From Absidia repens (lineage: Eukaryota > Mucoromycota > Mucoromycetes > Mucorales > Cunninghamellaceae), in the NCBI GenBank assembly GCA_002105175.1, contig MCGE01000003.1:1240001-1304000 (forward strand): DNA of 64,000 bases, written 5' to 3'. This document shows positions 32,178 to 44,177 of this stretch, piece after piece; position 1 is the stretch's first letter, and each line of letters begins with the position of its first letter. The position numbers and the translations under genes were made by a program. The notes below the pieces were generated by a model that did no database searches, was not told the DNA's origin, and saw only the letters and a list, made by a program, of their open reading frames with translations.

Positions 32178-32600
32178 AGTTCCATCCAATAAATCGGGAT
32201 TAAGAATATGCACGATAAACATATATGACATCGACTATGGTAACAATAAAACGAGCAATAGTTTATTGAAGTATAGGTGTAACAATGAGTGATACTACAC
32301 TAAAAGTGGGGCTACTATAAACTAAAGGGGAGTTTGATTTGCCATTCTAAATCAGAGATTGGAAGCATTGAAGGTCAGATCCATTTTTTTCCTCCTGTCC
32401 AGGTGCCAAATTGACAAAAGTAACAAGCTTCATCCATCATTTATCCTCCACCCACTATAATCTACATCTAATGCAACCCCTCTCTCATTGCCTTGATCAC
32501 AGCCAGTCTACAACCCCCAAGCTTATCCTCCAAAACAAAAAGCCATAAGCATAAAAAAACAACTTGATACTATATCCTCCAAAACATACAAATCACACTT
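30931..32600. other. Intergenic
   Basis: The upstream side of the secreted-protein gene includes a TATA-like CATATAAAA on the minus strand near 31047-31055. Long A runs occur at about 32147-32175. No gene or recognisable repeat is seen, apart from weak resemblance to the dispersed family near 31400-31450. Confidence 0.5.
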
Positions 32601-33764
32601 TTATTCCGATTGATGTTGTAAGTCCTTTGAATCTGGTTTTTGAGGTGATAATAATGGTAATGGTGACGATGATGATACTGATGATGGTGATGAAGGTACA
32701 ATCGGTGCTGTTGATGAAGACGCCAGGGCACAGAATTCACGACGCACAAGCTTGATGAAGAGGTTAGGATCACGGTGCTGATTCAGGTCTTTGGTCAGGG
32801 TATCGAGGTTCGGGATCATAGGATCACATTCTTCAACTATGTTATGACAATAGAATGATTTTTTTTATACATCAATATATACAATATTCTACCACCCTTC
32901 TACTGTTGCGCCTTTTTTTTTTTTACCTTTGTAAGTCCCATTGTGCGCCATATGTAATGTGAATGTGAAGATCTTGTCCCACTGGTGTGGGTCAATCAAG
33001 GTAAAATCAAACTTTAGATAATTCTCTGAATGTGAATATATAAAAATGACAAATAAATCTATGAACAGACCATCCTTCTAGTGAAATCAGCAAGCCCAAA
33101 TTCCTAATCATATGTTGAATTGTTACCTTTGATAGGGTGATACACCAAGCCTGTATTTTTTGTGCAGATATCTATTTTTTTCTTCCTGATCGCAGAAGCT
33201 AGAAAAAACAAAATAGAAGAGGGTGCGCGTCAACAGCCTCGTTCAACCAATTTTCAGTAAGTTACCTTTTTCTTGATCGGCGATCCTTTGTCTTGCTTGT
33301 TCGTGATTCTTTCGTATACTTTCTAGTTTGATTTCCATGGCTTTGGTTTGCTCTTCGAGTGATTTGATTTCGGCTCGCTCTACATGATATAATAGGAGGT
33401 TAGGAACGCTGTTGATGAGCCAGATCATGTTCCCCGTGACTTACCTGATTCATAGTGTTTCCTGTCTTGTGTGAGCTTTTCGAGTTCCTCATTTTTCTTC
33501 TTGATAACATCTGTCAATAAAATGAAGAAGTGTGAGTTGAAAAAAAGGCAGGCGTGATTAATGTGTACTTGTATATTTTCTACGGGACTTACCCTTCAAG
33601 GCCAGTGCTTTTTGTCGTTTTTCAAATAAAATAGTTTTGTAGGATTTCACTACACTGTCCATGTAATTCGTCGTCTTTTGTTTCACTTGGGATACTTGCT
33701 GTTCCAATAGATCAACATCGATATCAGGACTGGGCAGTGTTTCGTGTTCAATAATTGTGTCCAT
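32601..33764 (-). CDS. SPC25: Kinetochore protein Spc25 (Ndc80 complex subunit)
   Basis: Spc25 pairs with Spc24 and anchors the Ndc80 complex to the inner kinetochore. Six exons join in frame: 33593-33764, 33445-33510, 33266-33379, 33127-33198, 32927-33025 and 32601-32836, giving 252 residues. The N-terminal two thirds is coiled coil (QEKG, EELEKLTQ, RIADQ regions). The C-terminal globular domain shows the family pattern LKFDFTLID, FTLHM, CDPMIPNLD and FIKLVRREF. A Ser/Pro-rich tail follows it. It is a neighbour of Sec12 and Ndc1 on the same strand, without evident functional linkage. Confidence 0.9.
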
Positions 33765-34704
33765 GATATCGCACAGTCGAAAAGAAAAAAAAAATTGATA
33801 GAAGAAAAAGGAACGTTTTCAAATGCCGCCAATGAATTTTCTTTATTGTCATTTTTGGTATCAAAAAGAAGAAATCTCTGTAAGTTGCGAAAAATTGCTT
33901 CTTATCGTTACTCTTGCCATTAACTCATGTACCCATTATAATTTGTAGTCATAAGGTTCTATCAGTCGTTAACCTTATATCAAAGTTTGGTACGCAGCAG
34001 ATTACAATATGTAAATATTATAGAACACAATGAATTGGGTTGTATAGTATCAACTGTCAAATTTTATCCACATTAGGGCATTACCTGATGGATGGTGGGC
34101 TCAATTCAATGCCTGGAAATCAAACACATTCGTTGTTGCTCTTGAAATCGTTGTTACCTTGGCTGCTATATGGAATGTATCAGTCAGCAAAGAGATAAGC
34201 ATATGAATGATGATGTAGACAGACCAATAAGGACTAACCACAACACCCTTATCCCCAATAAAAACTTAATGGCGCTACCAACAACCAACCCAAGCATTGT
34301 ATGTCTTCCTGATGTTTAAAAAACAATGGTTTATCTATATGTATATCAAAACAAATGCTGGAAGCTAGCTCATTTACACTTTTTTTTTATTTATTTACAT
34401 AGATTCAAGTCAATCACATCCTTCATTCCTCATATTTAGTTTTAGATCTATCATATCTATTCTTTCCGTATATTAACAATAAAAAACATACATGTACAAT
34501 ATTCAATTTTCAATGATCATTTGTATTTTATTTGTTAAAAAAAATATCAATGTACTATTGATTTCAAACAAACTATATAATAATTTGACTATACTATAGG
34601 ATGATTTGGGATGGATTGAATGAAGAGTTGATTTTTTTTTTTTTGGGGGGGAGGGAATGAATATGTATGAGTGGAAGAGGAGGAAGAGGAAAATGTCTAT
34701 ACTA
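33765..34704. other. Intergenic between Spc25 and Sec12
   Basis: It contains the Spc25 promoter side and the Sec12 3' flank, with a T13-G7 composite tract at 34632-34651. No gene is seen. Confidence 0.5.
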
Positions 34705-36698
34705 CTACAATTCTTCTTTGACAATAATGGTAGCTTCAGGCGTGGGCAGTACGGGTAATGTGGTATCTTGATCAGTGGGTTCGTTGGTGACGATCGCTTC
34801 ATTCAATGTTGGCAACGGATTTTCAGGACCATCATCAGGTAGTGTGGCAGTAGCTTGGATAGAGGATAGTGTGTCATCGACAATGTAGTTCTCAGTTGTT
34901 GGCATTGGTAAAATACTGACCATACCATCTAAATTGTCCTCTTCATCGTTAAACGTAGCAGCTGCTCGTACGGACGATAACGTTGGTGTGTAGTCGACAA
35001 TGTTGTTTTCTGTGGTTGGCATAGGTAGAATACTGACCGTTCCATCATTGTTGTCGTTTAGATTGAAAGTGTTGAAGTAGGTGGTCAGAAGTAGTAATAC
35101 ACCTGCAACGAGAATTGCTAATAGTAGTGTATGCAAAGGATTCAAGTTGGCTTGACAAGAGGAAAAAAAAAAAGCGCAGATGTTAGTATCATATCATGCA
35201 CACTAATTTTTCATCATGTTTTGAGACGGGGTTTTTATTTTTATTTTACCTGGAGCAAACTGTAATGGTAAATCAACAACACAGCATGTGTTGTCGGCCG
35301 ATCCACTGACAAGTATACGACGATCAGGACTAATAGCCATGCTTGTAATAGAGAATCCATGGGCGTTTTTCACTTTAGTCAATACCTTTAAAAAGACTCG
35401 TTGTCAGTGTTCATTCACGTTGTATGTATTTTTATTTATGTTTCCACTTACCCGCAGTGTGGAAGCTTCCAAAAGTGAAACCTCAAAATCCGCACAGCCG
35501 TATCCAATAACTGATCCATCTGGACTCAGGCAAAATGTCGTGATTGGCTTTTTGGACACTTGTTGCACCCTTTTCACTTCCAACGTATGAGCGTCCAATA
35601 TCACAATAAAACCGCCTTTTGATTTCCCTATACCATTTGCAACTGCAAAGCCCAAGTTTTCAGAGAGTCCCATGCCATACCTAGTAAAAAGTTAAGTCAG
35701 TATTTTCGTCATGTCGGTCACATCTATTTCTTTGTTTTGTACCTGAATGCCCGGAACTGCAATTTGTGTTTAGAAACAACAGATACCGAGACAGTTTGAA
35801 TAATAGTACCAGCATTTCGGCCACGTAGACTGATTAGCTTTAAAGCATCAGGAACCACCGCCGTCAGTTTTGCGTTTTCCTCATTGATATCCACATCCAA
35901 TACGTCGTTGTTTTCCACTACTTGCACCTTCACCACCAATTCCAAAGTAGGATAACTGTATACGTTCGCCAAGCCATCTGTTGTTCCAGTAGCAAGCAAT
36001 GAGCCATCTTTGCTGAAGCGGACCGTTTTCTATATAATAAATAGGAGGAGGACGAGGTCATTGTTCACACAAGATCACATAACATATGTTCAGTCCTTCA
36101 TTACCTGATAATCATCTTCTTGGAGGCTATCCAAGGTTTTGACTGCATTCTTTAAGGATATACTAAAAAAGAATGTAACTTGTAAGTATATGGAATACAA
36201 TACCAACCGACCTCATTTCATCCATTCGCTTACCTTGTTTCACCGATATCGAAAAAACGGCAGTTGTCATTCACGCCAGTCAACATTGATTTTGGAGAAG
36301 CATTGATGCCAGAAGCAGCCACATTTTCCTATATAATATATATAAATCAGAAATTTAGTATTGCGCACAGACACTATTTCTTGCACTTACTTTAGGATGA
36401 ATAGCAAGACACATGGGCGCATCTTCATCAGATGAGATCTCGTAGATCGCCTCTTCCTCCAGGTCCTTTCGTTTCATATCCACTTTATAATAACACTATA
36501 AAACAAATGATAAAATAAGATCAGTTGTAGTCATACTTTTTCAAAGATTTAAGATTGCCCTCATACCAGTTTGTTCTTGACGCCAGATCGGCCAGCCCCG
36601 CCTCCACCACAAAGTAATAGTTGATTGTCTTTTGTGAATCCCAAACCAAAAATTGGAATACCAATAGGTACTTGAAACGATGGACAGGGTGCTACCAT
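34705..36698 (-). CDS. SEC12: Sec12/PREB-type guanine nucleotide exchange factor for Sar1
   Basis: Sec12 sits in the ER membrane and loads GTP on Sar1 to start COPII coat assembly. Eight exons join in frame: 36567-36698, 36391-36495, 36234-36328, 36105-36162, 35743-36029, 35452-35680, 35250-35385 and 34705-35150, giving 495 residues. The N-terminal WD40 propeller carries the Sec12 K-loop motif LLCGGGGAGRSGVKN. A transmembrane helix lies at about residues 353-372 (LLLAILVAGVLLLLTTYF). The luminal tail is acidic and has two near-identical repeats around VSILPMPTTEN. Order and topology fit Sec12 well. Confidence 0.9.
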
Positions 36699-37057
36699 GA
36701 TGTATTTGTTAGAATAAAAAAGAAAAAAAAAAAAAAAAAAAAAAGAAAAAAAGAAAAGAGGGAGAAGAGATAAAAGAAACCAACGATTTTATGGACGAGA
36801 TCAAACATGTTTTCAAAGACCGCAATGTTTTTGATATTTTCCCCGGTTTTTCGCCCATGATCAACCCACCTGCATGAATATTTTACGTTCACGCACATAT
36901 TAAGTAGTTCATAATCACACCAAACTCATCGTATGTATAAATAATTGTTTTTATTTCAATGAGGAAAGGGGGAAAGGGTAATATATACTAAACTAATACA
37001 ATCCAAGCAATCTATAATAATGAATATATACTAATGTAATAGGGTGGGAGTGGTGGT
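36699..37057. other. Intergenic between Sec12 start and Ndc1 end
   Basis: About 350 bp contains an A22 tract near 36721-36742 and the upstream region of Sec12. The stretch 36780-36890 is open on the minus strand, but no splice-consistent coding was found. Confidence 0.4.
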
Positions 37058-39469
37058 CTACAGGAATCCAGATAGTTTGGCTTGATATTTCTTTTGGACT
37101 CTGATTTTCACTTGATCCATATAATCACTAAAAGTCATCGCGATTTCATAGATAGAATCATTGAGTGCTAAAAATCAAAAATATAACAATAGTGAGTCAA
37201 ATATCCTATATTTTTTTCCCTTCCTTCTTAAACTAATGCTAAACGCTTCATTTACCTCTGATCACCGCTTCGGGTTCCGTCCAAACACATTGCCCGTTAT
37301 ACAGATGTGGTAATGAGCGATAAGAATCTGGTGGTGAAGATATAAAGTGTTCCACATCTAAGAGGGTTCCTACCAAGGCGTCCAGTACCTTGGCAATATC
37401 ATGTTGTACATATCCATATGTGTCTTCTTTGAATGAAGAAATCGTCAACCCCCCAAGTGCTATTTATAAAATAAAAATAGAATTAAATTGAGTCAACCAT
37501 ACCCTTCAATATTTTTTATATCCATCTCCCTCCACTCATTTTCTCCTCATCTCGAGCGCACGCACAACTAGCTTACCTTGAATAGCATTGATCAGATCAG
37601 GTGAATTGCTGAAAAGGGTTCGTGTTTTTTGATCGATCGTAATCACCGACATATTCTTGATCCATCCAAATTGTGATATTCTTTCGAGTCCATCTTTCAC
37701 TAATAACCTTGGTAGCATTGCCCATTTATCATCATCCAGTTGTACAAGAGGTGAAGTGGTTGCCGTTGCTGCCCAGGAGGTCTCTGTGTCTTGATCAATG
37801 ATTGAGTTCTCCGAAACAAAGAGCCCAAGGGTGCGATCATCTAAACGTCGTCCATCCGCATTATATTCGTCGTGTCGAGAGATGATATCGCCTTCCTTGA
37901 GTGATATACGTCGTAAGATAGTGGATGGTGGTTTTGTTGGTGTTGTTTGTTTCCAAAGCTGCTCCAGGTACGGGTCTTGCGGCTTTTTGGTGGTGGTATA
38001 TTCATTACGTAAACGAGTACAAAGCGTGTCCAACGTATGAATACACTCTTCAGAGATGCTTTTCCACGCAGATGTTGTAAAATCGTGGTTGGTATCCAGA
38101 AATAGTTTGACGCGACGATCGGGCTCTTGGGTTGCCAGTCGTGCCAATTCAGCATATGCCATGGACCGTATCAATGTATTGTCATCATCCTGTGTACGCA
38201 GACCATCCAATAAGCAGTTGTTGGGTTGAGAAGATAAAAGCGAGACTGTGGGCGTGACGGCATAGAAACATCGAACACGCGATCGGCCATTTCCCATCCA
38301 AGTACCACAAACGTTCCTGCCATCAGCATACGGAGAATCAGGTAAAGGTCATACCACCGGAACCCCATAACTGGTGAAGCCAAAATTCCAGACCAAAAAA
38401 AGCCAACAAAAGGAACCACCATATAGTAAACTATATTTTTCGTCGTCATAAAGACAACATACGAAACAAGAAACGCCTTTCCAGCGTATTTCCTACTGCT
38501 GTGAATCATAGTGGACATAGACGCTTTAATCGCTGCGGCCTTTGGTTGCTAATTTAAAACAAACAAAAAGAAGTGAGTATACATCTGCAGTTTTCGCAAC
38601 TATAATATGATCAATTGGTTTAACGTTATTACCTGTACTGGAGGAATACGAAGGAGATCTTTTTCTTCAATGATATGCTTGGCAGAATAACCAGCACCCA
38701 AAATAAGACCATAGAATAAGATGAAGAGGTTCTCCATGTTTAGTTCTCTTGCATAGGCGCGATGTCTATTGTTCCGTTGTATAAAAAGAGACAGAGAGAG
38801 TTAGAACAGTCTCCATCCGTGATTGAATATTTCTATGGACTTACCCAGGAGGATATGTGAACCATTGCGAAGTATAGGACTCTTCCATAAGAGTTGAAAA
38901 ATAAATTCGAATCATCACCACACCAGACAAAGCATAGCAGGCTGCCATAATATAATAGTCTTGATTCCGAAACGCCGCCAGCAGTTCAGCACCTGCACTA
39001 AGATGTTTGGGTCGCCATACTGAAAAAAAGCGGATGGGGAAAGGCCAATAAGCATACTAGAATACGACCGACAGTTTTTTTTTTTTTTTTTTTTTTTTCG
39101 TAAATTACATACCTGAGATTTGTGTCGAGCGTATGATGCCAAGGAATATCAAAATAATACCACAAAGGGTTGAGGTCCATAGTACTTTGGTTTGAAATGG
39201 CGTCCACAAAAGATCTAAATAGTTTGAGATTAATTGTTAGTACACTTCCAAGTACGTTCATATTTCCCATTCATCCGCTCCACACTATTTTGTATTGCTT
39301 TACTTTTTAAAGAGGTAATACGTAGGGAGAAGAGTGTCGTAAAGATATATTCGATTAAACACACGACCAATGCTGCATACACCGCTTGTTTTCTGAAGTT
39401 GTCCAAATAAACATCCTTGTACTTTCGATCTAAGGGGGGTGACGATGAGGATAAAGGATCGTTCGACAT
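37058..39469 (-). CDS. NDC1: Nucleoporin Ndc1 (nuclear pore/spindle pole body membrane protein)
   Basis: Ndc1 anchors nuclear pores, and in fungi the spindle pole body, in the nuclear envelope. Seven exons: 39304-39469, 39113-39214, 38845-39019, 38633-38765, 37577-38548, 37256-37459 and 37058-37167. Several transmembrane segments fill the N-terminal half (KQAVYAALVVCLIEYIF, LCGIILIFLGII and others). The cytoplasmic half has the family LLDGLR motif and the SSFKEDTYGYVQHDI segment near the C-terminus. One base is missing around 38266-38268: before it the frame reads ADRVFDV, after it VTPTVSLLSSQPNN. Adding one T makes every exon phase fit and gives 620 residues. Assignment is from layout and these motifs. 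Confidence 0.85.
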
Positions 39470-39792
39470 GAGTATCCTCTAAGATGATCGTTGATGTAAG
39501 GGAATAAGTTTGACAAAGGCCAAAAAAAAAAAAAAAAAATAGAAAAAAGAAAAGAGCAGACAATGGAGGGAAAAAAAAATAAAAAAACGGTTCTCATGCT
39601 TTAATATTTTTGTTGCGCGGTGAAAAAAAACAGGTCACATAGCGTGCCCTTCCCATTCCGAATTCCGCTGTGCCTGTGTTCTACGCCCAAGGCTGGCTCC
39701 ACGGTAGCAAACAAATTGTTCCTGGCAATTTCAAAATTTGACATGGACTATCATGAGGATAAATGCTTTATATAACGCCGCTTCCAAAGTAA

Positions 39793-39850
39793 AAAATAGA
39801 AATAAAAAAGAATAGAAATAAAAAAGAATAGAAATAAAAAAAAATAAAAA
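39793..39850. repeat. 16-bp AT-rich tandem repeat
   Basis: About three and a half copies of AATAGAAATAAAAAAG occur in tandem and then fade into A-rich DNA. Confidence 0.7.
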
Positions 39851-40370
39851 TAAAAAAATAGCTACGCCAGGCTACAATTAAGCGCAATTTCATGCCTTAC
39901 ACTGTGGAATACATTTCAACCACACACATCTCCTCCCTCCCTTCCTCCCAGATTCCAGCTCAGAGACTTTTTAAATCAATAAAATACACCAGGTTCCTCC
40001 TATACAACAATCATATTGTCATGTGTATTTGAAGTAATTTTTTTTTATTCGAAGAGGCATGATATAGTGATAAATAAGAAAGGTTGCTACGACTAAAATG
40101 AAACCAAGTGGAAATAAAGGGCGTGGGGTACTATGGTTAATACTGATCATTTTGTAATTATATTGTATTTAAATTAGCTAATCCTGATTAGTTTGTAATG
40201 ATACTGTATTTAAATAAATATATTACAGTATAATATTATACTACGATACTCCAGTAATCGAAAAGAAGTATAACAGGAACAACATAACGGTACCCGATAA
40301 ACCCCAGAATAATATTACTTTTCTGGAAAACATTCATTGTTTGCTGTGAGATATGACTAGTTGAGTACAT

Positions 40371-40642
40371 AGCTGATAAAAAATGCAATGTTTCCACTTC
40401 AGGTAGCAGATAAAAGATACAATGTTTCTACTTTTGATAGCTGATAAAAAATGCAACGTTTCCACTTCAGGTAGCAGATAAAAGATACAATGTTTCTACT
40501 TTTGATAGCTGATAAAAAATGCAACGTTTCCACTTCAGGTAGCAGATAAAAGATACAATGTTTCTACTTTTGATAGCTGATAAAAAATGCAACGTTTCCA
40601 CTTCAGGTAGCAGATAAAAGAAGCAATATTTCCACTTTGAGC
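40371..40642. repeat. 34-bp monomer / 68-bp dimer higher-order minisatellite
   Basis: Eight 34-bp monomers alternate between two types. Type A starts AGCTGATAAAAAATGCAA and type B starts AGCAGATAAAAGATACAA. The A-B dimer (68 bp) is nearly identical across its four copies, while A and B differ at about nine sites. This is a higher-order repeat that grew by dimer duplication. The unit length is not a multiple of three and no coding is implied. Confidence 0.9.
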
Positions 40643-41399
40643 ACCAAGGCAAAATAGGAAATAGATAACTCTCATATAGCGAATTTTGCACTTGTTTTTT
40701 TCAGCGTATATATGGCTCCTTGCCCCATCCTTGGAGACCTTGCGCCTAGTTGACAGTTCTAGACCGTTTCATATCCAACATGGTATTATTTCCGTTCTAC
40801 CATTAATATAATCAACCAAGACTATATTGTCGACGTAACAGCTCCACTAGACTCGGCATATTGTATATATGGTGCGGCTCACTTATAATGTCAAATATTA
40901 GGCATGATCCTAGAAAGCTGATAGTTTTTTAAAAAATGGCCACCTCAAAAAAATAATGTATAAACATGATAATTCAGACCTTTAAGAACAAAACTTGTAC
41001 ATCGGTAATAAAAAAGGAAAAACTTATCAGCCTTCAAAAAAAGAAGACTTTGGCTGGTTGGCCTAGGATTTGAAACGTATCTGATGTACTAAAAAGGAAA
41101 ATTTATTTTGTAAAACACCGCGAAAACCGTAAAATATTATACAGAAAACAAGGTCCTGTTTTTTGCTCGTTCCCGCTCCCATATCAAGCGTAGCTAATAG
41201 ATGTAGATGTAGATGTAGATTGTAAGACTTGCAAATGAGGATTAGTTTATGTATTTTTAATTACTATTTGTACAATAAAAAGTGCCGTCCCTTCTTTTTT
41301 TGTTGTTGTTGTTGTACGGACACACACCCGTTTGTATTTTTCTGCTTATAATAAGTCCATGTGTATACATTTGGTAAGACAATCAAACAATGATAGAAA

Positions 41400-41700
41400 A
41401 AGGCAAGACAAAGTTTATTCAGTAGTAATTATAACAATGACAACCAATACTAAACTAAGATGAAGGTTAATCTAATAGTGGTCCCGAATTCTGGATCCAA
41501 AATGAAAGGGGTTCCCCATGCATCTCGTAAGACCTGAGCTGAAAACCCTTCTAAACTAGTCCTGACGCTAATCCCAGTTGAACAACATCCCATTGAGATC
41601 AATGAAATGGCGGTGACTTGAGGGAAAAAAAAAAAGAAAAGAAAGGAAGGAGGGGAAAAAAAGGCTTTAAAAGGTATTTTTCAAACTGCGATTGAAGCCA
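41400..41700 (-). repeat. Dispersed SINE-like repeat, copy F
   Basis: The core is at 41500-41525 (AAATGAAAGGGGTTCCCCATGCATC), followed by CTTCTAAACTAGTCCTGACGC. The head end is degraded (CTGCGATTGAAG near 41687). Confidence 0.75.
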
Positions 41701-42214
41701 TAAATTTGAAATGAAAATTGAAAATTTGACATTATAAGCGAGCCGCACCATAGCAATATATTTTTGTTGTCGAACCTTTCACACAAAATCCTTTGGGTGT
41801 AGATGGAGTAAGGGGAGCTTGAACGCAAATTTGGCCATATCACCCTTTATATCAGTGGGAGCGAGAATTTTGAACTAATAATATAAAAGATAGGGACGAC
41901 TCAGGTGAGAATTTTATTTTCGGTCCAGAGAACAGGGGTTTGGTATGTGGAATGGTAGAGGAACAATCATTTTTTTTTTAGAGACCCAGCCAGCTCCAAA
42001 CTCAACCTTTTTAGTATAATGCCGAGCAAGTCATACCGTACTTCTCACTAGAAATATGAAAATATAGACTAACAATTCCCATTTCCCCAATACTGCTTTC
42101 ATGCAAGCCCTTAATACTGACAAAACATGTTAAAAACAATGGCATGGCCTAATGAAATACATTCCCCAGGTTAACCCACGCCAGCAACACATAATGAAAT
42201 CACAGTATAAGAGA

Positions 42215-42770
42215 TCAATCGGAGTTAGAATTAGGGAGTCAATGGTGGTATCTGGAGAATAATCAGTTCTATTCCAAAGACACAATTGTAAAAGGGGAAG
42301 CCATGTAATGTACAAAGTATGAGAATGACTAAAAAGGTCTCTTTTATTAAAGCATAACAACTATCAGCACTAAACTAGAGAGGTGATGGAAGAAAAGGGA
42401 TCTATTGAACAGTACTAAACATGAGAGAGGTTAATGGAACATTTTTCATTGAAGTATTTGAAAAGAGGCATGTTTTATTGAGATATAGATACAAAATAAG
42501 GGCAAACTAATACTAAACTAAGCTAATGAAGGCTTCAAAAAGCCAAGTAATGGTGGTCCAAAATCCTGAATCCAAAATGAAAGGGTTTCCCCATGCATCT
42601 TGTAATCCCTGAGCTGAACCCCCTTCTAAACTAGTCTTGACATTATTCGAAGTCCAACATGACATCAAAGAAGTTGAATGGTGGCGAAAAAAAAAAAATG
42701 AAAGAGACAGGAAAAAATAAAAAATTGGGAGTAAATAAATAAATATTCACGTGGGCGGGATGTGAAAATA
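42215..42770 (-). repeat. Dispersed SINE-like repeat, copy G (with upstream module)
   Basis: This is the best preserved copy. The core is at 42577-42600, followed by TGAGCTGAACCCCCTTC. The head end CACGTGGGCGGGATGTGAAA is at 42749-42768. The upstream module at 42215-42370 matches those of copies A, C and E. Confidence 0.8.
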
Positions 42771-42843
42771 TTTTTCTGGTTTCAGTTTGGTTTGCGCTTA
42801 TTACATTTTTTGTTTATAGAGAGTTTTGACGAACTATCGAAAC

Positions 42844-43017
42844 ATGTCGAAATTTGGTATCAACAAATTCAGAAACCTATTTGATAGTCAAATAACCACC
42901 CTCACCATCTCTTTCTCTGTGTGTTTCTTGTGTTCCATTTTACTATTGATCACAAAACATCATGCACGGATCATACCCGATGTTGGCAGGGCAGACGATA
43001 GACTGTCTTACATCTGA
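42844..43017 (+). CDS. Possible small membrane protein, unknown
   Basis: The ATG at 42844 would give 57 residues: a basic start, one hydrophobic helix (LTISFSVCFLCSILLLIT) and a polar tail. It directly follows the head end of repeat copy G, whose sequence could serve as upstream DNA. There is no homology or intron support, so it may be a chance ORF. Confidence 0.25.
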   Translation: MSKFGINKFRNLFDSQITTLTISFSVCFLCSILLLITKHHARIIPDVGRADDRLSYI

Positions 43018-44177
43018 CGTGCTTCATTCAATAGTATAATTTAATTACAGTAAAAGTTAAACCTACAAGCACATCATTGTTCAAGTGATCATTTATATAG
43101 AACGAAGGAAGGAAAGGTAATGAGGCGGATGGTGGATACTGGGATTGAAAAAACAAAACAAAAAACGCTGTTCGTTGTACATACTGTTCGATACCAAGCA
43201 TTTTACATGTGCAATATATACACCAATGGGTCACTTTCAATTTTCTAAGTGATTCTTCTGATATGTTGCTTTCCTGATTATTAAAAATCAGCTACAAGTG
43301 AAAGTGATGCTCTCTTTGAAACAGTTGCCAGTATTGAAAGAAGAACCGGACCACAGCCGAAAACGGTAGTGGAAGCAATGGAATGAAGTGGCAGCAGTGA
43401 AAACAAAATTAGGACTACTACCACAATAATTCCAAGGTCATGAAAATAAAAAGCGCATGAAATTCCCAAGTAATAGACCATGTTTTTACCCCTTTAGTTT
43501 ATTTCATTCTTACAAGGATTGCAGATGGTGTATTTGGGATGAGTCGGGGTGGGGTAGAGATGGGGCCAAATACCATCCCTTGTTCTTTTACTATTTAGTA
43601 GTATCTTGTAAATTACTCTCTACTTATCACATCAGCTGCTCTTCTTTATATCATTCGGTGCATCCCATAAATGTTTTTTTATCTCTCAAGAAAACGAATC
43701 TGGCGCTTCGTTGGAGCTTTTCAAAATCGAATATTTGGAACTACTCTGACTTCTACATTTTTTAATAACTCTGTTTTTTATACTATTTATTGTTTTTTGA
43801 ATTTTGGATGGTAGATATGGTGAATGCGTTTTTTTTTTTTCAGGTACGACGCCGATTGATGTATCTGAAAATGAGTATCCAGTTTGACAGGTTGTCTTTT
43901 TTTTCAATGATACTGACATACTTCTTTTCTTTTTGTTTAGTCCTAGTACGATGAGTACATGCATCATACCATACCTGAATGTCACTTGACTCACAACTTT
44001 AAAGCAAAAAAACGGTCTCGATTCTGAATTCCAGCAACAAATAACATTGAAGCTCCGATGCTGGTTTTGCCTGCTCGTCATTGGCCTGCTGAGCATTTTG
44101 GTCATTGTTTTTTTCAAGTCGCATTTTTTTCTTTCTTTTAAAACTAACCACAGTAGTATATATCACATTTTTATCTC
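43018..44177. other. Intergenic
   Basis: No coding region is supported. A minus-strand ORF at 43281-43481 is hydrophobic but lacks other support. The last 100 bases are the promoter side of the Isu1 gene. Confidence 0.5.

Larger units (their letters stand above)
39470..42843. other. Large intergenic region of repeats, no gene seen
   Basis: It holds an AT-rich 16-bp tandem repeat (39793-39850) and a 34/68-bp minisatellite (40371-40642). A GATGTA repeat (about 41197-41219) and two copies of the dispersed SINE-like family (F and G) follow. No ORF has coding character. Confidence 0.65.

Noticed and set aside
40371..40642. CRISPR-like array
   Set aside because: The units are directly adjacent with no unique spacers, and the organism is a eukaryote.
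40467..40691. Minus-strand ORF with repeated peptide
   Set aside because: It is only the 34/68-bp minisatellite read through; the unit is not a multiple of three.
43281..43481. Minus-strand hydrophobic ORF of 66 codons
   Set aside because: It has no homology, promoter or splice support, and AT-rich DNA often gives such ORFs.
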